From Whitmania pigra (Eukaryota > Annelida > Clitellata > Hirudinida > Haemopidae): a DNA stretch of 64,000 nucleotides. The position numbers and the translations under genes are program-made. The first letter of the stretch is position 1; every line of letters begins with the position of its first letter. Positions 44,542-58,894 of the stretch are shown here, piece after piece. The stretch lies in NCBI GenBank assembly GCA_021613335.1, contig JAJTWR010000299.1:3755501-3819500 (forward strand), written 5' to 3'. The notes beneath the pieces were generated by a model that saw only the letters and a program-made list of their open reading frames with translations, was not told the DNA's origin and made no database searches.

Positions 44542-47500
44542 ATGGCACTGTTCACTAAGTCTTCCCAAGATCCTCTTTGTAATGGTCAACATCAAATTCT
44601 TCAGACAAATGAAGAACAGATCAACCAAACATTTGATGAATATTGTTCTGCTAATACCTTTAAAACGATATTGAAGCTTTTTGACGACTTATGTCAGAAA
44701 ACTGGCATATCTCAAGACCAAAGTCATTTGATATACAATCTGATAAAAATTAATATCAAATCATGGAAAGCTAAAAATATTTGGAGCAAATTAGACAAGA
44801 AAATGTCTGGATGGGAATATAGTGATGGAAAAGCCTGCATTAATACAAAGGTTAAGTAACTTTCAGATGCTTTTGTTTGTTAGCAAGTAATTAGTATTAC
44901 ATTGTTTAGGTATATATGCAGGTTTTGCAGTCTCACTTTTAAAACAAATTCTTTACAGTATTAGGCAAAAGGCTTTATATTATGTAACATTTTAAAGCCT
45001 GTTAACTTCTACCTCCTAATTAAGTGACTGACCACATAAAATCAGCCTGATAATTGTATGATGGACAGCTCTGATCTAACAATAATATTAATAATAGCTG
45101 ATTTATGTGCATAGCATCAACTATGCTGTATTAGTATGAATGCTTGAACAAATGTTGCACAAAGAAAATGGGGTATAATTTTACTTTGTGCATTTATCAA
45201 CCATAAATGGACCTTTCTCCTGGTAATAGTTAGATCAATGTCTGTTACATTATTAGATGATTTGGTCGGTGCCTGCAACAAAATGAGCATTAACCATTAG
45301 ACCGTGGTCTTTCTCCTAACTTTATTTTTCCGATAGCATTTTGCAGAGTAACAAACAAAAAAATGCTTTAAAATGCCCTTGAAAAATTCACCACCCATAG
45401 AAACTCAAAGTTCAAGCTCATTTGCAGAATAATCTAAAATTAAATAAACTTATCTTATTGACAACAATGTCTATTCTATATCTATATAATAAATATATAA
45501 ATATTCTAATGGTTCTTATTTCAGTTAATTTGGCTTACTCTGAGATATTGTCATTCTAGAGTTAATGGCTGAAAACCTACATTAATTCCTGAACATTTTC
45601 AAAGTTATGATTTTCCTTGTTTTTATTTTAATTAAATGAACGAGGTAGTGAGTCGTGCGCGATAATTTATTCAATGGATTGTTTCTGTTAATGGTTGCAA
45701 GGACATTTCCAAGCATTAGATGTATGAATGTATTGTAATGCATAAACAACCACAAAGCTCTTCTTAAGGCAATCAACTAAATTAAGTTATAAATTTTGGG
45801 AATATTTCTGCCTGTGTGTTGCTGCATGACAACCGAGGTGACTATAGAAGGTGGACTGCATGAAGCAATACATAAGTTGCTTTGGCTGGAACAAAACTAG
45901 GTGAACTTATTGGTTGTGTTAAAAATGTTGAGAATGTGATATTGGAAAAGTATTTAGAGTTAAATGAAAGTTGTGCTTTAAAATATTGTAAAGAAGAAAG
46001 GACCAAAGCAGGACAATAATTCTGTTGTGGATTTCATGTTAGATCTCATTCAGGGGCATGTGATCACACCCTAAAGAGAGTCAATATTTCACAAAGCTCA
46101 GTTGGAATCCAAAAAAAGAATGAGCCAAATATATTTTTTATATATCTCTAAACAAAAAAATAAAAGGTTGGTCTTAAGCTCAAAATCTTTAAATAAAGAT
46201 TGGTCCTATAAGACTTCAGTAAAACAAGTAGCCAGTTCCTAGAAAAATTATTTAAATACAGAGAGAAAATTGAGATTCAAAATCAGATTCAAAATATTGC
46301 AGCCTTGATTTAGAATTTATGAGGGATTCTTGTGATGTCATTCAAGGCTCAGCTCAGTCTATTGCTGTTTATTAATAAATTGGAAACATTTCAATTTATT
46401 TTTATAGGTTCTCGTCATCGGTTGTGGTCCCTGTGGTTTACGAGCGGCCATAGAAGCTGCCCTGTTGGGTTGTAAAGTGGCCATCGTCGAGAAGAGAGAT
46501 GGATTCACAAGGAACAACGTCCTCCACTTGTGGCCATTTCTAATCCACGATCTTAAATCCCTCGGAGCCAAACATTTTTTTGGAAAGTTTTGCTCAGGTT
46601 CAATCGACCACATAAGTGAGTTTAATGTAATTTTATTGTTTTTAACATTTCTAATGCTAATTGCTCATTTATTTTGGATAATACCAAATTTAAAATAAGG
46701 ATAATTTAGCTCTTTAGAAATATATTATATTTTAAAGTTATATTTTTATATTGGTAAATTTATTTGATCATTATTGGGTTGAATTAAATTATATACATTC
46801 AAGTTAGATATATATTGATATATATTTATAATAGGTATTGCATATGTATTAACTGCATTAAATTCGATCCTATAAGTATCCAATAATTTTACCACAATAT
46901 TAACAAAACGTGATCATTTCTTTAAATTATGTAATTCGGCCATAATGATTGAATTCATTGTTGACTAAAATGCAGGCATAAGAACACTTCAATGCATCCT
47001 TTTGAAAGTTGCTTTGATCCTCGGTGTCACGGTCCATGCGGGAGTTGAATTTTTGACATTTCTTGAACCTGATGGTTCTTCTAAAGGATGGACTGCTCAT
47101 GCTCATCCAAATGATCATGAAGTTTCACAATTTGTTTTTGATGTTTGCATCTCTGCTGATGGTAAAAGAAACACTATGCCAGGTATTATTGTTATTGTTA
47201 CATTTATTTATTTGATAATAGTCTGTTGCATAACAGAGATGATTTGGACTTGTTATTGTTATAAAATTATTATTATTATTATTATTATTATTAGAGATGT
47301 TTTCAAAATTATATACAATTTTCATTTTAATTGGTGGAAAAGGATTATCAGTTGTATCGGTTAATCGATGGATTTTGTTTAATAGATGGATTTGTGCATG
47401 TGCAGATGTACCTGCGATTTTTATATATGCTATCTTGTTGTCTCATCCGCCAGCTTCAGAACTATGTCTTCTAAATTTTGTGAAAATGCTGACATCATCA

Positions 47501-50500
47501 ATACTTTTATGCTTAAAGATGTCGAACTTTGTGCCCAAAATCAGCATTTGTGGGAAGTTGTAATTAATTACTTTATTTTGCAAAAAAGTGCTGCTGAAAG
47601 CTATTGTATTTTATTGGATTTTATGGAGACAAAGAACATCCAGGTCAATCGAAAAAGTTTGAAGACCAAATATAAAAAGTAAAATAAATTTACAGCAAGG
47701 TTAGGCATTGCCCAGCAAACAAGTTCTGATCTTAAAACGATAAGTGAGATTTTAAAGGAAGGAAAATGGGTGCCACATCAATTGAATGAAAAACCAAAAA
47801 GTCATCAGTCAAAAGTTGGTTCAATTGCACGAATGAAAGCATTTCTTGCATTGAATTGTAACTGTCGACGAAAAGTTGGTTTACTTTGAGAATACTAATT
47901 GCAAAAATTCATGGGTTGATTCAGGTTAGCCATCATCATCGACTGCAAAGCTTTGAAAAGAAGTCGATGATCTGCATTTGGTGGTATAGAGAAGATGTGG
48001 TTTATCATGAGCTTCTGAACCCTAGAATTATGGTTAATACTGCTCACTATAGATGACAAATGATCAATTTAAACCAGGCATTGATTGTAAAACAACCAGA
48101 ATGGCCAGGAGACACATCAAAGCAATTTTGTTCATGATAACACTCCATCGCTTATTTCAAGACCAGTTAAAAACACATTAAAAGATGCTGCCTGGGAAGT
48201 ATTAACCCACCTGCCACATTCACCAGACCTTGCTACCTCAGATTACCACTTATTCCAATCGATGGCACATGCACTTTCTAAACAGCTCTTGAAAACATAT
48301 AAAGAAGTGGAATGGAATTTGAATGGTTTGCCTCAAAACAAGAAACGTTCTTTTGGGATGGTATCCATGAATTGTCTGAAAAATGAGTGAAATTTATAGC
48401 AATGTACATTACTTTGAATAAAGCACTTTTTATATTTTTCTTAAAATTATCTTGTTTGTTTAACTACAAAATCTGCATTATTAACCGGTACACCTATATA
48501 GTAAACAATATATAGGAGTTAAAGAAATATGAATTAAATAATGCTGATGCAGACTTTAAGAGGAAAGAGTTCAGGGGAAAGTTGGCCATTGCAATAACAG
48601 CAAATTTTATCAACCACAAGACAAAGGAGGAGGCATCAGTGGAGGAAATTAGTGGTGTTTCATATATTTTCAATCAGAAGTTTTTTAAGGATCTCAGTCA
48701 GGAGACAGGAATAGATTTGGAAAATATCGTTTACTATAAAGATGAAACACACTACTTTGTTATGACTGCTAAAAAACAAAACTTACTCATTAATAAAGTT
48801 TTGCTTCAGGTGAGTCACTTTAATACTTTAAGAATTTATTTGTTTGAGGAATAACAAGCCAATTAGCTCAAATTGCTTTTCAAATGTTTCATCTTTTTGT
48901 TGACAGGACTTTGATGATCCAGAAATGTTGCTTGGAAGTAATAATGTTGATCAGCAAGCCCTGATGCTTTATGCTACCAAAGCTGCTGAATTCTCAACCA
49001 ACTATAAGCTCATAAACCTTGTATTTGCTCACAACCAGTACGGGCAACCGGACGTGTCGATGTTCGATTTCACTTCCATGTTTGCAGCCGAGAATGCATG
49101 CAGGGTCGTCGAGAGGCAAAGTCATAAACTTCTTATAGGACTGGTGGGAGACACGCTGCTGGAGGTACTCTTAAATTATGATCGATCGCAGAGCGAACGT
49201 AAGATTGCATTTTCGTTTTTCAGCCTTTCTGGCCGACGGGGTCTGGTTGTGCTCGCGGTTTCTTGAGCGCTTTGGATGCAGCTTGGATGATTAGAAATTG
49301 GTCCTTTCCAAAGATGAGTGTCCTCGATGTCATTGCTGAGAGAGAAAGCGTTTATCAGCTACTTTCCCAGACGACTCCTGAAAATCTTAACAAGAATTAT
49401 TCTTCATACTCCATAGATCCCAGTACAAGGTTTGAATTCCAGACAAAGATCTGTTTGTGTGGGAGGTAGTTGAATTCAAGTGATTGTTGCTACTTCAGAT
49501 ATGTGAACTTGAATCTTCAATCCATCCATCCTCAGCAAGTGAGATGCTTGTTTGATGGCACAAATGTAGAGAGCACCAAGGAATCAAACAAAATCATCGA
49601 CTTTACCAAGTTCAAACAATATGGTCGACTGCATTGAGCATTTCTACTAATCAATTGATTAACGACTTAGAATTTTTTATTGTTCATCACCAGATATGTG
49701 CGAGAAGTACAGACTCATGAGGTGGTGTCAGATGCAACTCGATTCTTACGAGAACCTCGTGAGAGTCGTCGACATGTATTCCTCTTGGAAAAATGGAATT
49801 GCCCTCTCTGCGCTCATCCACAGATATAGGCCAGAGTTGATGTTACTACATTATGATTTCGAGCTTTAGTTCAAACAATTTGATTTTAGAGCTGACCTCT
49901 TTTTTTGTTTTTACAGAGATGTCTACTCCCTTGACAGTAGAGTGGCACTTGGGAATTTAAAGAATGTAAGTTTATTATGAATGTATATTTATTATTTAGA
50001 ATGTGTGTTTATTAAAGAATTTAACATTATTTTCATCTTGCATGCAGGCCATTACTATCTTGGAGAAAGAGTTTGGCATCATTGCAGAGTTTGATGCTGA
50101 AGATCTTCTGACAAGTGGAATTCAAGTTGAGAATCTCCTTACTTCTTATCTGATGCAATTCAGAGATGTTGTATCAGTCGATTGCAGTAAGCTTGCATCT
50201 CTTCATTTTTACTGCGGTAGTTTCATATTTAATAATCCATTTATACTGGGTATATTTTAATTAAATTGCAGCCCAAAAAAGTCAAGCACATCCAATGGCT
50301 TCAGAAAATAAGGTCAGACTTCCCGATGCACAATCCTAACTTATGAGCAATTGAATGCATTATTATTGAATGTAGCCTGAAGGAGAAAAGGTTTCTGGGA
50401 TGAAAGAAAACAACTCAAGCATATCAACTACAACAAGCAATTTGTCCTCATTCAACGACAGGACAGTGTCTGCTATTGCTAAAAATTTTTCATTGAAGTC

Positions 50501-53500
50501 ATCTGATAAGTCTTCAGAAAACTCTCAACTGGTGAATTTTTGATATTAAAAATATATTTTGTAAATTTTTATTTAATTTCAATCACCGATATTGCTAACA
50601 ATTATTCCAGAGTTCGAACACGTGCCACGTCTGCGGATGTCGAGTTTATCTTGTTCAGAGGCTGATTGCTGAAGGCTTTGTCTTTCATCGGAACTGTTTT
50701 CGGTGTTCCTATTGCCTAACGAGCCTGCACAAGGACTACTATGCCTACTTCAGGGAAGAAAGTGAGAATTTTATAATTACTTAAATGATATTTTCTGCCA
50801 GCATACTTTGCAATAATCTATGACAACAAAATTGGGTCATTTCTTTCATGAGAAAATATCAAGTCGAAAATGATAAAATTTGGCATTTCAGTATCATGTC
50901 TTTGTTCTTATATGCTCTAATGGACAGCAGAGCTGACATACTGTGATAATATCCATTCAATTTTACTCATCAGTCCATGCTTTTGCTCTGGCAAATGTCC
51001 ATCTCAAGAGCTTTTTAATTGCCATCTTTTCACAAATTTTATTTTGAAGTGGTGTGCTGGTAGATGCTTTCTGCTGTCAGCTTTACATTCTACTTTATCA
51101 GGGAAAGAATTCACTTAAATACTGGGTACCATTGCATTCAGTTTGAGATCACCTAAAGTGCTAAAATAAAAACTGAAACTATTTGAAAATAAGTATTATT
51201 TATTAATGTGGTAACACATGTAATTCTATAAAAGCTTAAATCCTATTTATCTTTATGACTTTTCAATTGCACGACCATCATTGCTGTCGTGTTCTTCCCC
51301 AGAAGTCTGTAACAGGTAGTCTCGCTGCTACCACTAATACCCAGTCTCCACTCAAAACAAAGGGATTTTACTATCTTTTATTTAAACAATAACAATCTTA
51401 TCTGCAGCAACTGTGAATACTTGTCAGACAGGTAGATCACCACATCCCGATGTGATTAATCAAATAGTCCTAAACCAACAATGATTATCTCCAACAAACA
51501 TTCTAAAGTCTAATGAAATGCACTCGAACTCCGATTATCTGATATGGGAGCAATATCAACTCAACCAGGACACACTATTTTAATAACTATTCATTTGGGT
51601 AAAACTCTCATTGATGCAGATGTTCTGACTAAATGAAAATTCTTGGGAAAATGTTAGGCAGAAAATGGAGTCATGCATTTAATAGAACTTGTTTATATCA
51701 GGAAGTAATTCACAAAATGAGAAAAACATGAAATGGTGAAGAATTTAAAAGATTGTCTAAAAATATAAAAAAAATTGTGACTGGAAAGTGGGCTTACGTA
51801 TTTAGTAGAGCTTGCTTAATATAATTTCATAAGTTTAATTGCTTGTTCTTGGTGATTGCTCATCACCCATCTTACCACTCACCCTTAAATCAATGTATTT
51901 TTAGTTGTTATGAGAGAAATATTTATGTTCCACATCATTGCTCGTTTGCAGATCAATTTTTTTGCAAGCACCATTTTGGCCTGAGAAGACAAAGTCCAAC
52001 ACCTAATGCCCCTAAAAGTTTATTGCATGGTTAGTTACACTATAGCTAAATTTCATATATCATTTTTCGAAAGCACAATGCTCCACTCAATTATTTAGCT
52101 AATATGTGTTCTCTGAATGTATGCTCAAGATTCTGTGAAGCCAAGACATAGACCATTAAAGAAAACAAAGATTGCAGAGAGAGCAGAATATACGACAGAA
52201 AGCGAGATTGGTGAAAATGAGGATGACCAAGCTAGGCACAATCTCATCAGTCTATCTTCGGCTCCAAAATCCGAACCTGATGTGTTGGTTTTAGAATATA
52301 ATAATAATAATGTAACAATAATAATAATAAGTTTATTTGTATAGCTCCATAAGCGTTAGCGATGCTCAACCATTTGCATAGCTTTTTTAGCTTTGTTGCT
52401 TTTGCCGTTGTTCGTAGGCAAGCTGCCCTCTGAGCTAACTCGCCAGATAATATGTTTATTCATAAATGCCATGAGCATCATTGTCGAAGGAGCTCTGCCC
52501 AAAAGTGATTATGAAATGACGTGAAAGTGCTTAAGCCAGTTTATGAATTCGATTTATTACAAAACCATTATGTATCTCCAATCAAATCAGTTCAACTTCT
52601 GAAGAAGAGTTACAGTTTCTGGTTGACGACATCTCAGATGAAGAACCTGATTTTGCCTGGGCACAAATTGCTAAACTATGTTCATCACAGCCAGATGACA
52701 GGGTTCAAATTGATTCTGTCAGACTCACTAAGGGAGCAATAGACATACTAAGAGATCAAGTAAAAACCACATCAATCGTTTCGCTGGAATCCACTTCGGA
52801 AGCCGAGACGGTCGGAGGAAGCGATGCCGATTGGGAGACAGATACCGAGATAGATGAAGATCGGAGCGGTCATTATTAATTCATTTTATTTATTATTTGA
52901 TTCAATTTGTTGCGGTCGGATGGTAGGTTTATGGTGAATGTATTTGCAGAAAATGAGAAAAAATTCGTAGCAGAGCCTGTGGATAACGGCACCGAAGATA
53001 AAAAGCCCGAAACTGTTAAGTCCATTCACTTGTCTGCCATCTCGAGCAACAGGATGGCTTTCTTCAGCACTCCTGCTCAGCCTGTCAGAATAGATGCAAG
53101 AGTTTTCCTTGGTCTCGGTGATCAGGTGAATGGTCAAGAAGTCGTACAGCGAGGTGATCAAATAAAGCCAGGGCAATGCGATCCCGATTCTATAACCCGT
53201 GTAGAAACGATTCAAGGCGACGACAAGGGAAGGAAGTTCAAATCAAAACGAAAACCGAAAAAATTTACAAAGAAGCGCAGGAAAGAAGAACAAGTGAAGA
53301 AGAAAAATCGCACTCCATTGAGGATTGGTTCCAATGAAGTCAATTCTGTTAACAATGTTAATCTGTTAGAAAATAATATATCTTCCTCTCCTTCCTCTCC
53401 TGCTCAACCAAATGAAAAGGAGAATTTTCTTGACAATAACAATGCTGGCACTTTTTTTAGAAGTGACGTGGAAAATATCCTCACCGAGGAGCCGACCATT

Positions 53501-56500
53501 CGGCCTGGTGACACCGACGTGATAGAGAAAACGTCGGAATCGTTTTTATGTCCTGCAGCTAGCATCATTCACCTGAGTGGTGAATCTGATACCAACAAAG
53601 ATCTAGTAACTGAAACGGTCCTCAATCATTCCTCAGATGTTGGCATATCAAACCTTAACAAGCAACATCTAGAGGAGGATGACGTCTACATTGTTGCTGC
53701 AAGCATTGTTGAAGAGGTAATCATTCAAGCCCAGAATGCTCTTGCATCAAAGTTCTCAAATTTTGATGATTATGCCTCTTCCACTGATGCTGATCCTGCC
53801 ACAGTTTTGGATCCTTCTCATGGAATTGTCGATGTGTCATCTTCTCCTTCATCATTGGTTGAAGTGGAAAATGGTGAAAGCCATAAACCTGGGTTCCATT
53901 CTGAATCTTATGATGCTGGTGAAGGCAGGAGACTTTCTCACAGAAGTGCATCATATGACAGTTGCTTGAAACTTTCGGCTGCTATAGACAGCTTGCTCGA
54001 GAGTGTTGATACTAATGTTTCCCCTGCAAATTTAAATTTGGAGGCTGAAAGTGTTTCAAAATGGCAAGAAACAAGCGTTCATTCGAGAAGTAATGGAAGG
54101 ACTTCAAGAGACAAGACTCTTACGAGCAGTGAGAATTTTGAGAAGCCTGTGTCCAAAGACAGCTTATCAATGAGTAGCATTGCTTCTTGCAAATCTCTTG
54201 TTTCTCCAAGCAAGTTCAGTGACGCCAAGAGAAGGTTTTTTTACGAACCAGCACAGCCTGTGAGAATTGATCACAAAGCATTTTTTGGAGAACTTGCTCA
54301 GAAGAATGACATTTCAAATGAAGCTCGATCGAAAGATGCAATAACAAAACATGTGCTTTCGAATGAATGGCAAATGCACCAGAATTATGATCTATTAGGT
54401 AAGCATTCATCAATTGAGGGAGGTAAATGTACAAATGAAGTGACTTCATTGAAGCAAACTGAGCCATCTTTTCATCTCGGGAATGGTGACAACATCTGCC
54501 AGAAAGGCAAGTCATTTTTCCCATTTTCTCCTTTTGATTCCTCAGAAGAAGTGAAACAGTATTCTGATGTGCTTGGTGTTCGCCGAGATGAATCCAAGGC
54601 CGAAGCAAAAGATAATTACTTTTCTGATCCAGAAACATCTTATAAACATGGACACAAAAATAGCAGCCAAACCACTGAATTGAGAAATAAAAGTATAAAA
54701 CCATCTGAAGTTAAAGAGAAAAGAAGAAGTTTCTTATCAAAAATCATTCAATTGAAACATGAAAAGAAAGACAAGAATGACCCTCCAGCAACTGGCAGGC
54801 AGGCAAGAACTGATCCACAAGCATGCAATAAAAATCTTAATAAAGAAAAAACGAATTCCTTGCCTCTTGAAAAAAGAAAGCAAAATAAAAGAAAAGTATT
54901 TGATAGGGGTTTGGTCTTGAAGCATAAGACTCAAGGAGGTAGAAGTGAAGGGATGGGACAAAGCATGTATGAAGAAATGGCTCCTATAATGGAAGGAATC
55001 AAAAAGGTTCAGCAGCGGAACAAAGAAAAGAACAGTATCAAAGAACGTGTCCAGGATATTGCCCCTCCGACCACCAAGACTCCCACTTTAAACCCAGTTC
55101 CCCCAAAGGCAGATCGTAAGTTTTTTTTTAAGTTTTACTGCATTTGAGATAGCCATTTCATCGAGGAAGGTTTTTCGCAGTTGATGATTTTGAAACAGAA
55201 AGTGAAATTGGCGAAGAACGACTATCCCTTTGGAGCCTGCATTCTCAGGTTGGTGATATAAATTATTTTGGTTTGAACGAAATTATACCTAAATGCCGGC
55301 TATTTCATCAATAATTTTAATAATTAGAATGAGAAGTTAACAAATGTCTCCGAAGAAGAAAACAGTAGACAGCGCAAAAAACAGCTGAAGTTAGTCCGAA
55401 GAAAACACAAGGAGAAAGAATTGAGCCGGATGCACGCAGTGCAAGAGATTATGAACAAGTTGGAAGAGATTGAGATCCAGCAACAGCACGTTGAAGAGCG
55501 AGGAGTACAAATCGAGAGGATTCTTAGGGGAGAAAAGAATGGTTGGTGGCCAAAAAAAGATTCCTTCATCTTCTAAATTTCAGCCACTGAAATGAACTGT
55601 GATATTGTTTACTTTTTAGATTCTTTTTTCTCTTTTTATTTTATGAGATCCTTTTTTTTTAAATAAACTCAGTTATCGAGCATTAAATTTTGGAAAAATA
55701 AATAAAGATTTTTCTGTCTGAGATGTCCCTGTATTTGCTTTTATGTCAACGTCTGTCAACATTTTGACTTTTGAGTTGGAGAGATTATAGAGAGGTTACA
55801 GCCTGATTTTTGTTGTAATACATTTTTAAATAAGGTAAACAAAATATTTTGTTTCTTTCAGTGGTCTTTGTTTAACATATCTTGTGGGAATTGTACAAAA
55901 TAAATGCTTATTTAAGAACTGTTTCAAATTTATTGCAGCTTTGTGGGGCATGTTTTATTTATTTTGTCATATTTTGGAAATTATTTTATTTCCTTAAGAG
56001 CAAGAGAAGCTTCTGGATGAGGTATTTTTGATCCAGGAATGGTTTAATGCCATCCAGGAGATGAATTTCCTCAATAGACATGAGTCTGAACTGATAGTCC
56101 AGTAAGTTTTCATCATTAGCTTTGACATTGTCTAAATTAATCCTATACAAATTTTATGACTATTTAAGAACTAAAGAATTGGAATTGGAGGATAAACAGT
56201 ATCAGTTGCAGTTACAACTTCAAGAAGCTATGCTTCAAGATGGTTACATAGATTATATATGAATTTATTTAAACAACTGATTATAAAAGTTGAATTATCT
56301 GATTATTTTTTTCATTTGTATTGTATTTGTGTGCCTTATGCATCCTGATTGGATGTAAAGGCACTTCTTAATCAATCCACTATTTATATAGCACTTCCTG
56401 GCGGTGCAAGCTGGGTTGCGAACATGACATGTAACGACTGTTGCCAACTTCACCGTCGTTCGCAGGCACGCAACCCTCTATAGGGCGCATAGAGTTTGTG

Positions 56501-58649
56501 TGCAGCTCGATTCCGGAGTCGAGTTGTGCGTGATTGCAGCTCAAAGTGGGTGGTAAACTCTATCTAAGGCTAAATATGTCTACGAGTCCATCTGAGCAAT
56601 TATTCTATGTCAAATTCAACCTTCCATTTGTCCCCAACATGTAAAATCTCTGTTATTATTTATTTATTTGTTGACAGACACAACTGACAGGTCAAGAGAG
56701 CAGGAGATCCTGCAGGAATTGGTTGATGTTGTTGAGAAGCGAGACAAACTTGTGCTGCTCTTGGAAGAGGAAAGACTAAAGTTAGTTATTTGATAGCACA
56801 TTTTATTGAGGATTAGTTGAGTTAAAGACACTTAACCAATATTTATTTATTATTTGTATTTAAAAGAAGGAACTTGATTGTCAGAACATTTGTCAGGAGA
56901 TTAATTTTATGATAAATTATAATTTAATAATTTAATCTCAGATCTATCATTGACAAACAAATAAGCATGTTGTTTGTGACTTAATTAGTGAAATAGTTTC
57001 AGTTCAGATGTGCCATTACATCAACAAGCTTAAATATTCACACCATGTTTATATTTTTTGTGTTTCATTAAGATAAAAACAGATGGCATCTATTGCTATT
57101 AAATGATTTCAAGCAAGGTGTTCAACTGGTGATTCAAGGGCCACATTTGGGATTGATAAATAACTTTTTTAATTTAATTTTACCTCTGCTCTATTTTTCA
57201 TTATTTTATTACAGATATATTTTTATTTTTTTCTACTATATTGTATTAATAATATTTCTATTAATTTAAACTATTTTTTTACTTTGTGGACACCCTGTAT
57301 ATTTATGTGAACTATAAATTATAAAATAAATCAACAAACTCAAGATAGTTTTTTTAAATTACAATAAAAATTGCCAATATGGACACCCAGATATAGGGAA
57401 AAATTGTATTACAAAAAATCCATTCTTGAAAAAAAATGTCCAGACACAATTACATTGCTAAATTATGAACATGTCAAACCTTAATAAAACCATACCTGAA
57501 ATGATTCCAATAAAAATTTTTTAAATTATCTTTGGATTTGTGCTTGTGCTAGATTTCAAAATTCCCGTTTAGTCCTGTTACTAACATGTTTAAGTGACTT
57601 TTGATCGATTTTCAGTAGATTGTTAGCAAAAAGATATTGGTGATCATTTGAAAAGAAAATTGTGGTAATTTCTAATTATGAAAGAACTAATTCTCAAAAC
57701 TTAGCAAGGATTTCTAAATTAGCTGACATCAGATATCGAACATCATCACAAGGAAAAAGAGATTAAAAAGAAATGGGAAGCAGAGGAAGAAGTCAAAGCA
57801 AATGAGTAATGAAGAGACAATTTCACTATAGGGAAAGGATAGCAAAGTGTTTGAATGGTGCTGCTTAGCTTGCTCCAAGAATCTGTGAGCAACATGTCTA
57901 TTGCTGAAAGAGAGCTCCTTCCTCCAGACATGACTTTTCAGGAATTTGTTCTGTGGATGATGTGTGTGAAATTGCATATAACAATGATGCTTGTGTCAAT
58001 GAATATGAACCTGAAGAAAGCACTATTGAATCTGACATCTGCAATTATTTCCCATCAAGAAGCCATTAACAAGACATCTGAGCTATTATTCTATGTCATA
58101 TTCAATGCCTTTCTTAGAAGGCATCATTTGAATTATCCAGGAATCAGGACAAGATCTGGAAGGCAGGGCTGAGGGAAACAGAAGGATCAAACAAACTATT
58201 ATCAAATGTTTTTTGTAATAATTTATAATAGCTGAGTATTTTCTTCTTATGCCTTGTCTACGAATGTGCTAAATTGTCTTCTAAGTAGTGATTTGTGTGA
58301 GTTTACAACTATATTTCCTATGGTTTAGTGCAGGTTAGCCATTACTACAGGGCAAAACTGCTCATTTTTTGCTGGAAAGTGTTCCTTTTATCAGTTTTTA
58401 CTGTTGTATTTTTCTCATGAATTGAAGATGTTCATATCATGTTGATAAATTTGTTGAATACTTAAGAGGATTGTTGTGTTATATTGCCAACTTGAATTTA
58501 CAATATAAATCTATAGAATTTTATTTTATGATTTTTAATATGCACAATTTTCTGTATTTTTCAGGCACAGGCAGTATGACAGGAATTTGCAGAAAATCAT
58601 GGAGGAAAGGGGCTTCTTCCTTAACACCTCCGAAGCTAATTGCCTCTGA
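44542..58649 (+). CDS. Mical: MICAL flavoprotein monooxygenase (MO-CH-LIM-bMERB)
   Basis: Oxidises actin methionines to disassemble filaments; acts downstream of semaphorin-plexin and binds Rab GTPases. 23 exons: 44542-44850, 46408-46615, 46976-47182, 48553-48809, 48907-49164, 49224-49429, 49499-49623, 49694-49841, 49917-49965, 50048-50186, 50272-50312, 50376-50531, 50611-50761, 51952-52029, 52130-52287, 52616-52868, 52950-55115, 55181-55248, 55328-55541, 55999-56101, 56169-56242, 56678-56780, 58565-58649; about 1851 aa. FAD site VIGCGPCG (104-113), [50 protein letters not shown] domain about 525-640 ([20 protein letters not shown]). LIM domain about 703-775 ([25 protein letters not shown]). 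Large disordered exon 17. C-terminal bMERB about 1660-1825 ([40 protein letters not shown]). The exon 15-16 junction is least certain; a SINE fills that intron. Confidence 0.93.
46333..46386 (+). repeat. 54-bp sequence at the end of MICAL intron 1, duplicated at 41299
   Basis: Lies 21 bp before the exon 2 acceptor. Exact match to 41299-41352. Confidence 0.92.
47265..47293. repeat. (ATT)n microsatellite in a MICAL intron
   Basis: About ten ATT units in MICAL intron 3. Confidence 0.9.
47400..48505 (+). mobile_element. Mariner-family transposon, decayed, in MICAL intron 3
   Basis: The N-terminal part reads [20 protein letters not shown], the mariner helix-turn-helix region. Frameshifted middle parts include [16 protein letters not shown]. 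The C-terminal part has [20 protein letters not shown], then [20 protein letters not shown], the classic mariner catalytic D region (SPDLAPSDYHLF in the family). The right end near GGTACACCTATATAG fits a mariner ITR; the left end is not clear. Many stops; inactive. The host gene resumes at the exon starting 48553. Confidence 0.82.
52315..52450 (-). repeat. SINE family 2 copy in MICAL intron 15
   Basis: On the minus strand: GCGAGTTAGCTCAGAGGGCA (A-box-like), then GCATCGCTAACGCTTATGGAGCTATACAAATA. Diverged copy of 9475-9654. It borders an AAT-rich tract. Confidence 0.7.
56386..56530 (-). repeat. SINE family 2 copy in MICAL intron 21
   Basis: On the minus strand: GGGTTGCGTGCCTGCGAACG, GGCAACAGTCGTTACATGTC, B-box-like GTTCGCAACCCAGC and AGTGCTATATAAATAG. 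Clear relative of 9475-9654. Confidence 0.8.
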
Positions 58650-58822
58650 GTTTTCAATCATCTAAACTTTTGAAATGCTATGCCATATTTTGTTTTTTCA
58701 AATTTGAAGGCCTTTTCGATTTTGTTAATTTGATTGTAAAAATGATTTAATTATGTGCTGTCTGATCACTCACTTAATAAATTATTACAGAAATTGTTTC
58801 CATTTATTACTTCCAGTAATGA

Positions 58823-58894
<72 letters not shown>

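Noticed and set aside
44850..46407. Possible coding remnant in MICAL intron 1 near 45890-46080
   Set aside because: A readable stretch ([20 protein letters not shown]) was seen, but no family, splice sites or element ends support a feature.
57855..58172. 105-codon open frame in the last MICAL intron
   Set aside because: No recognised domain, and it shares no splice sites with MICAL. It may be transposon debris, but no family could be named.
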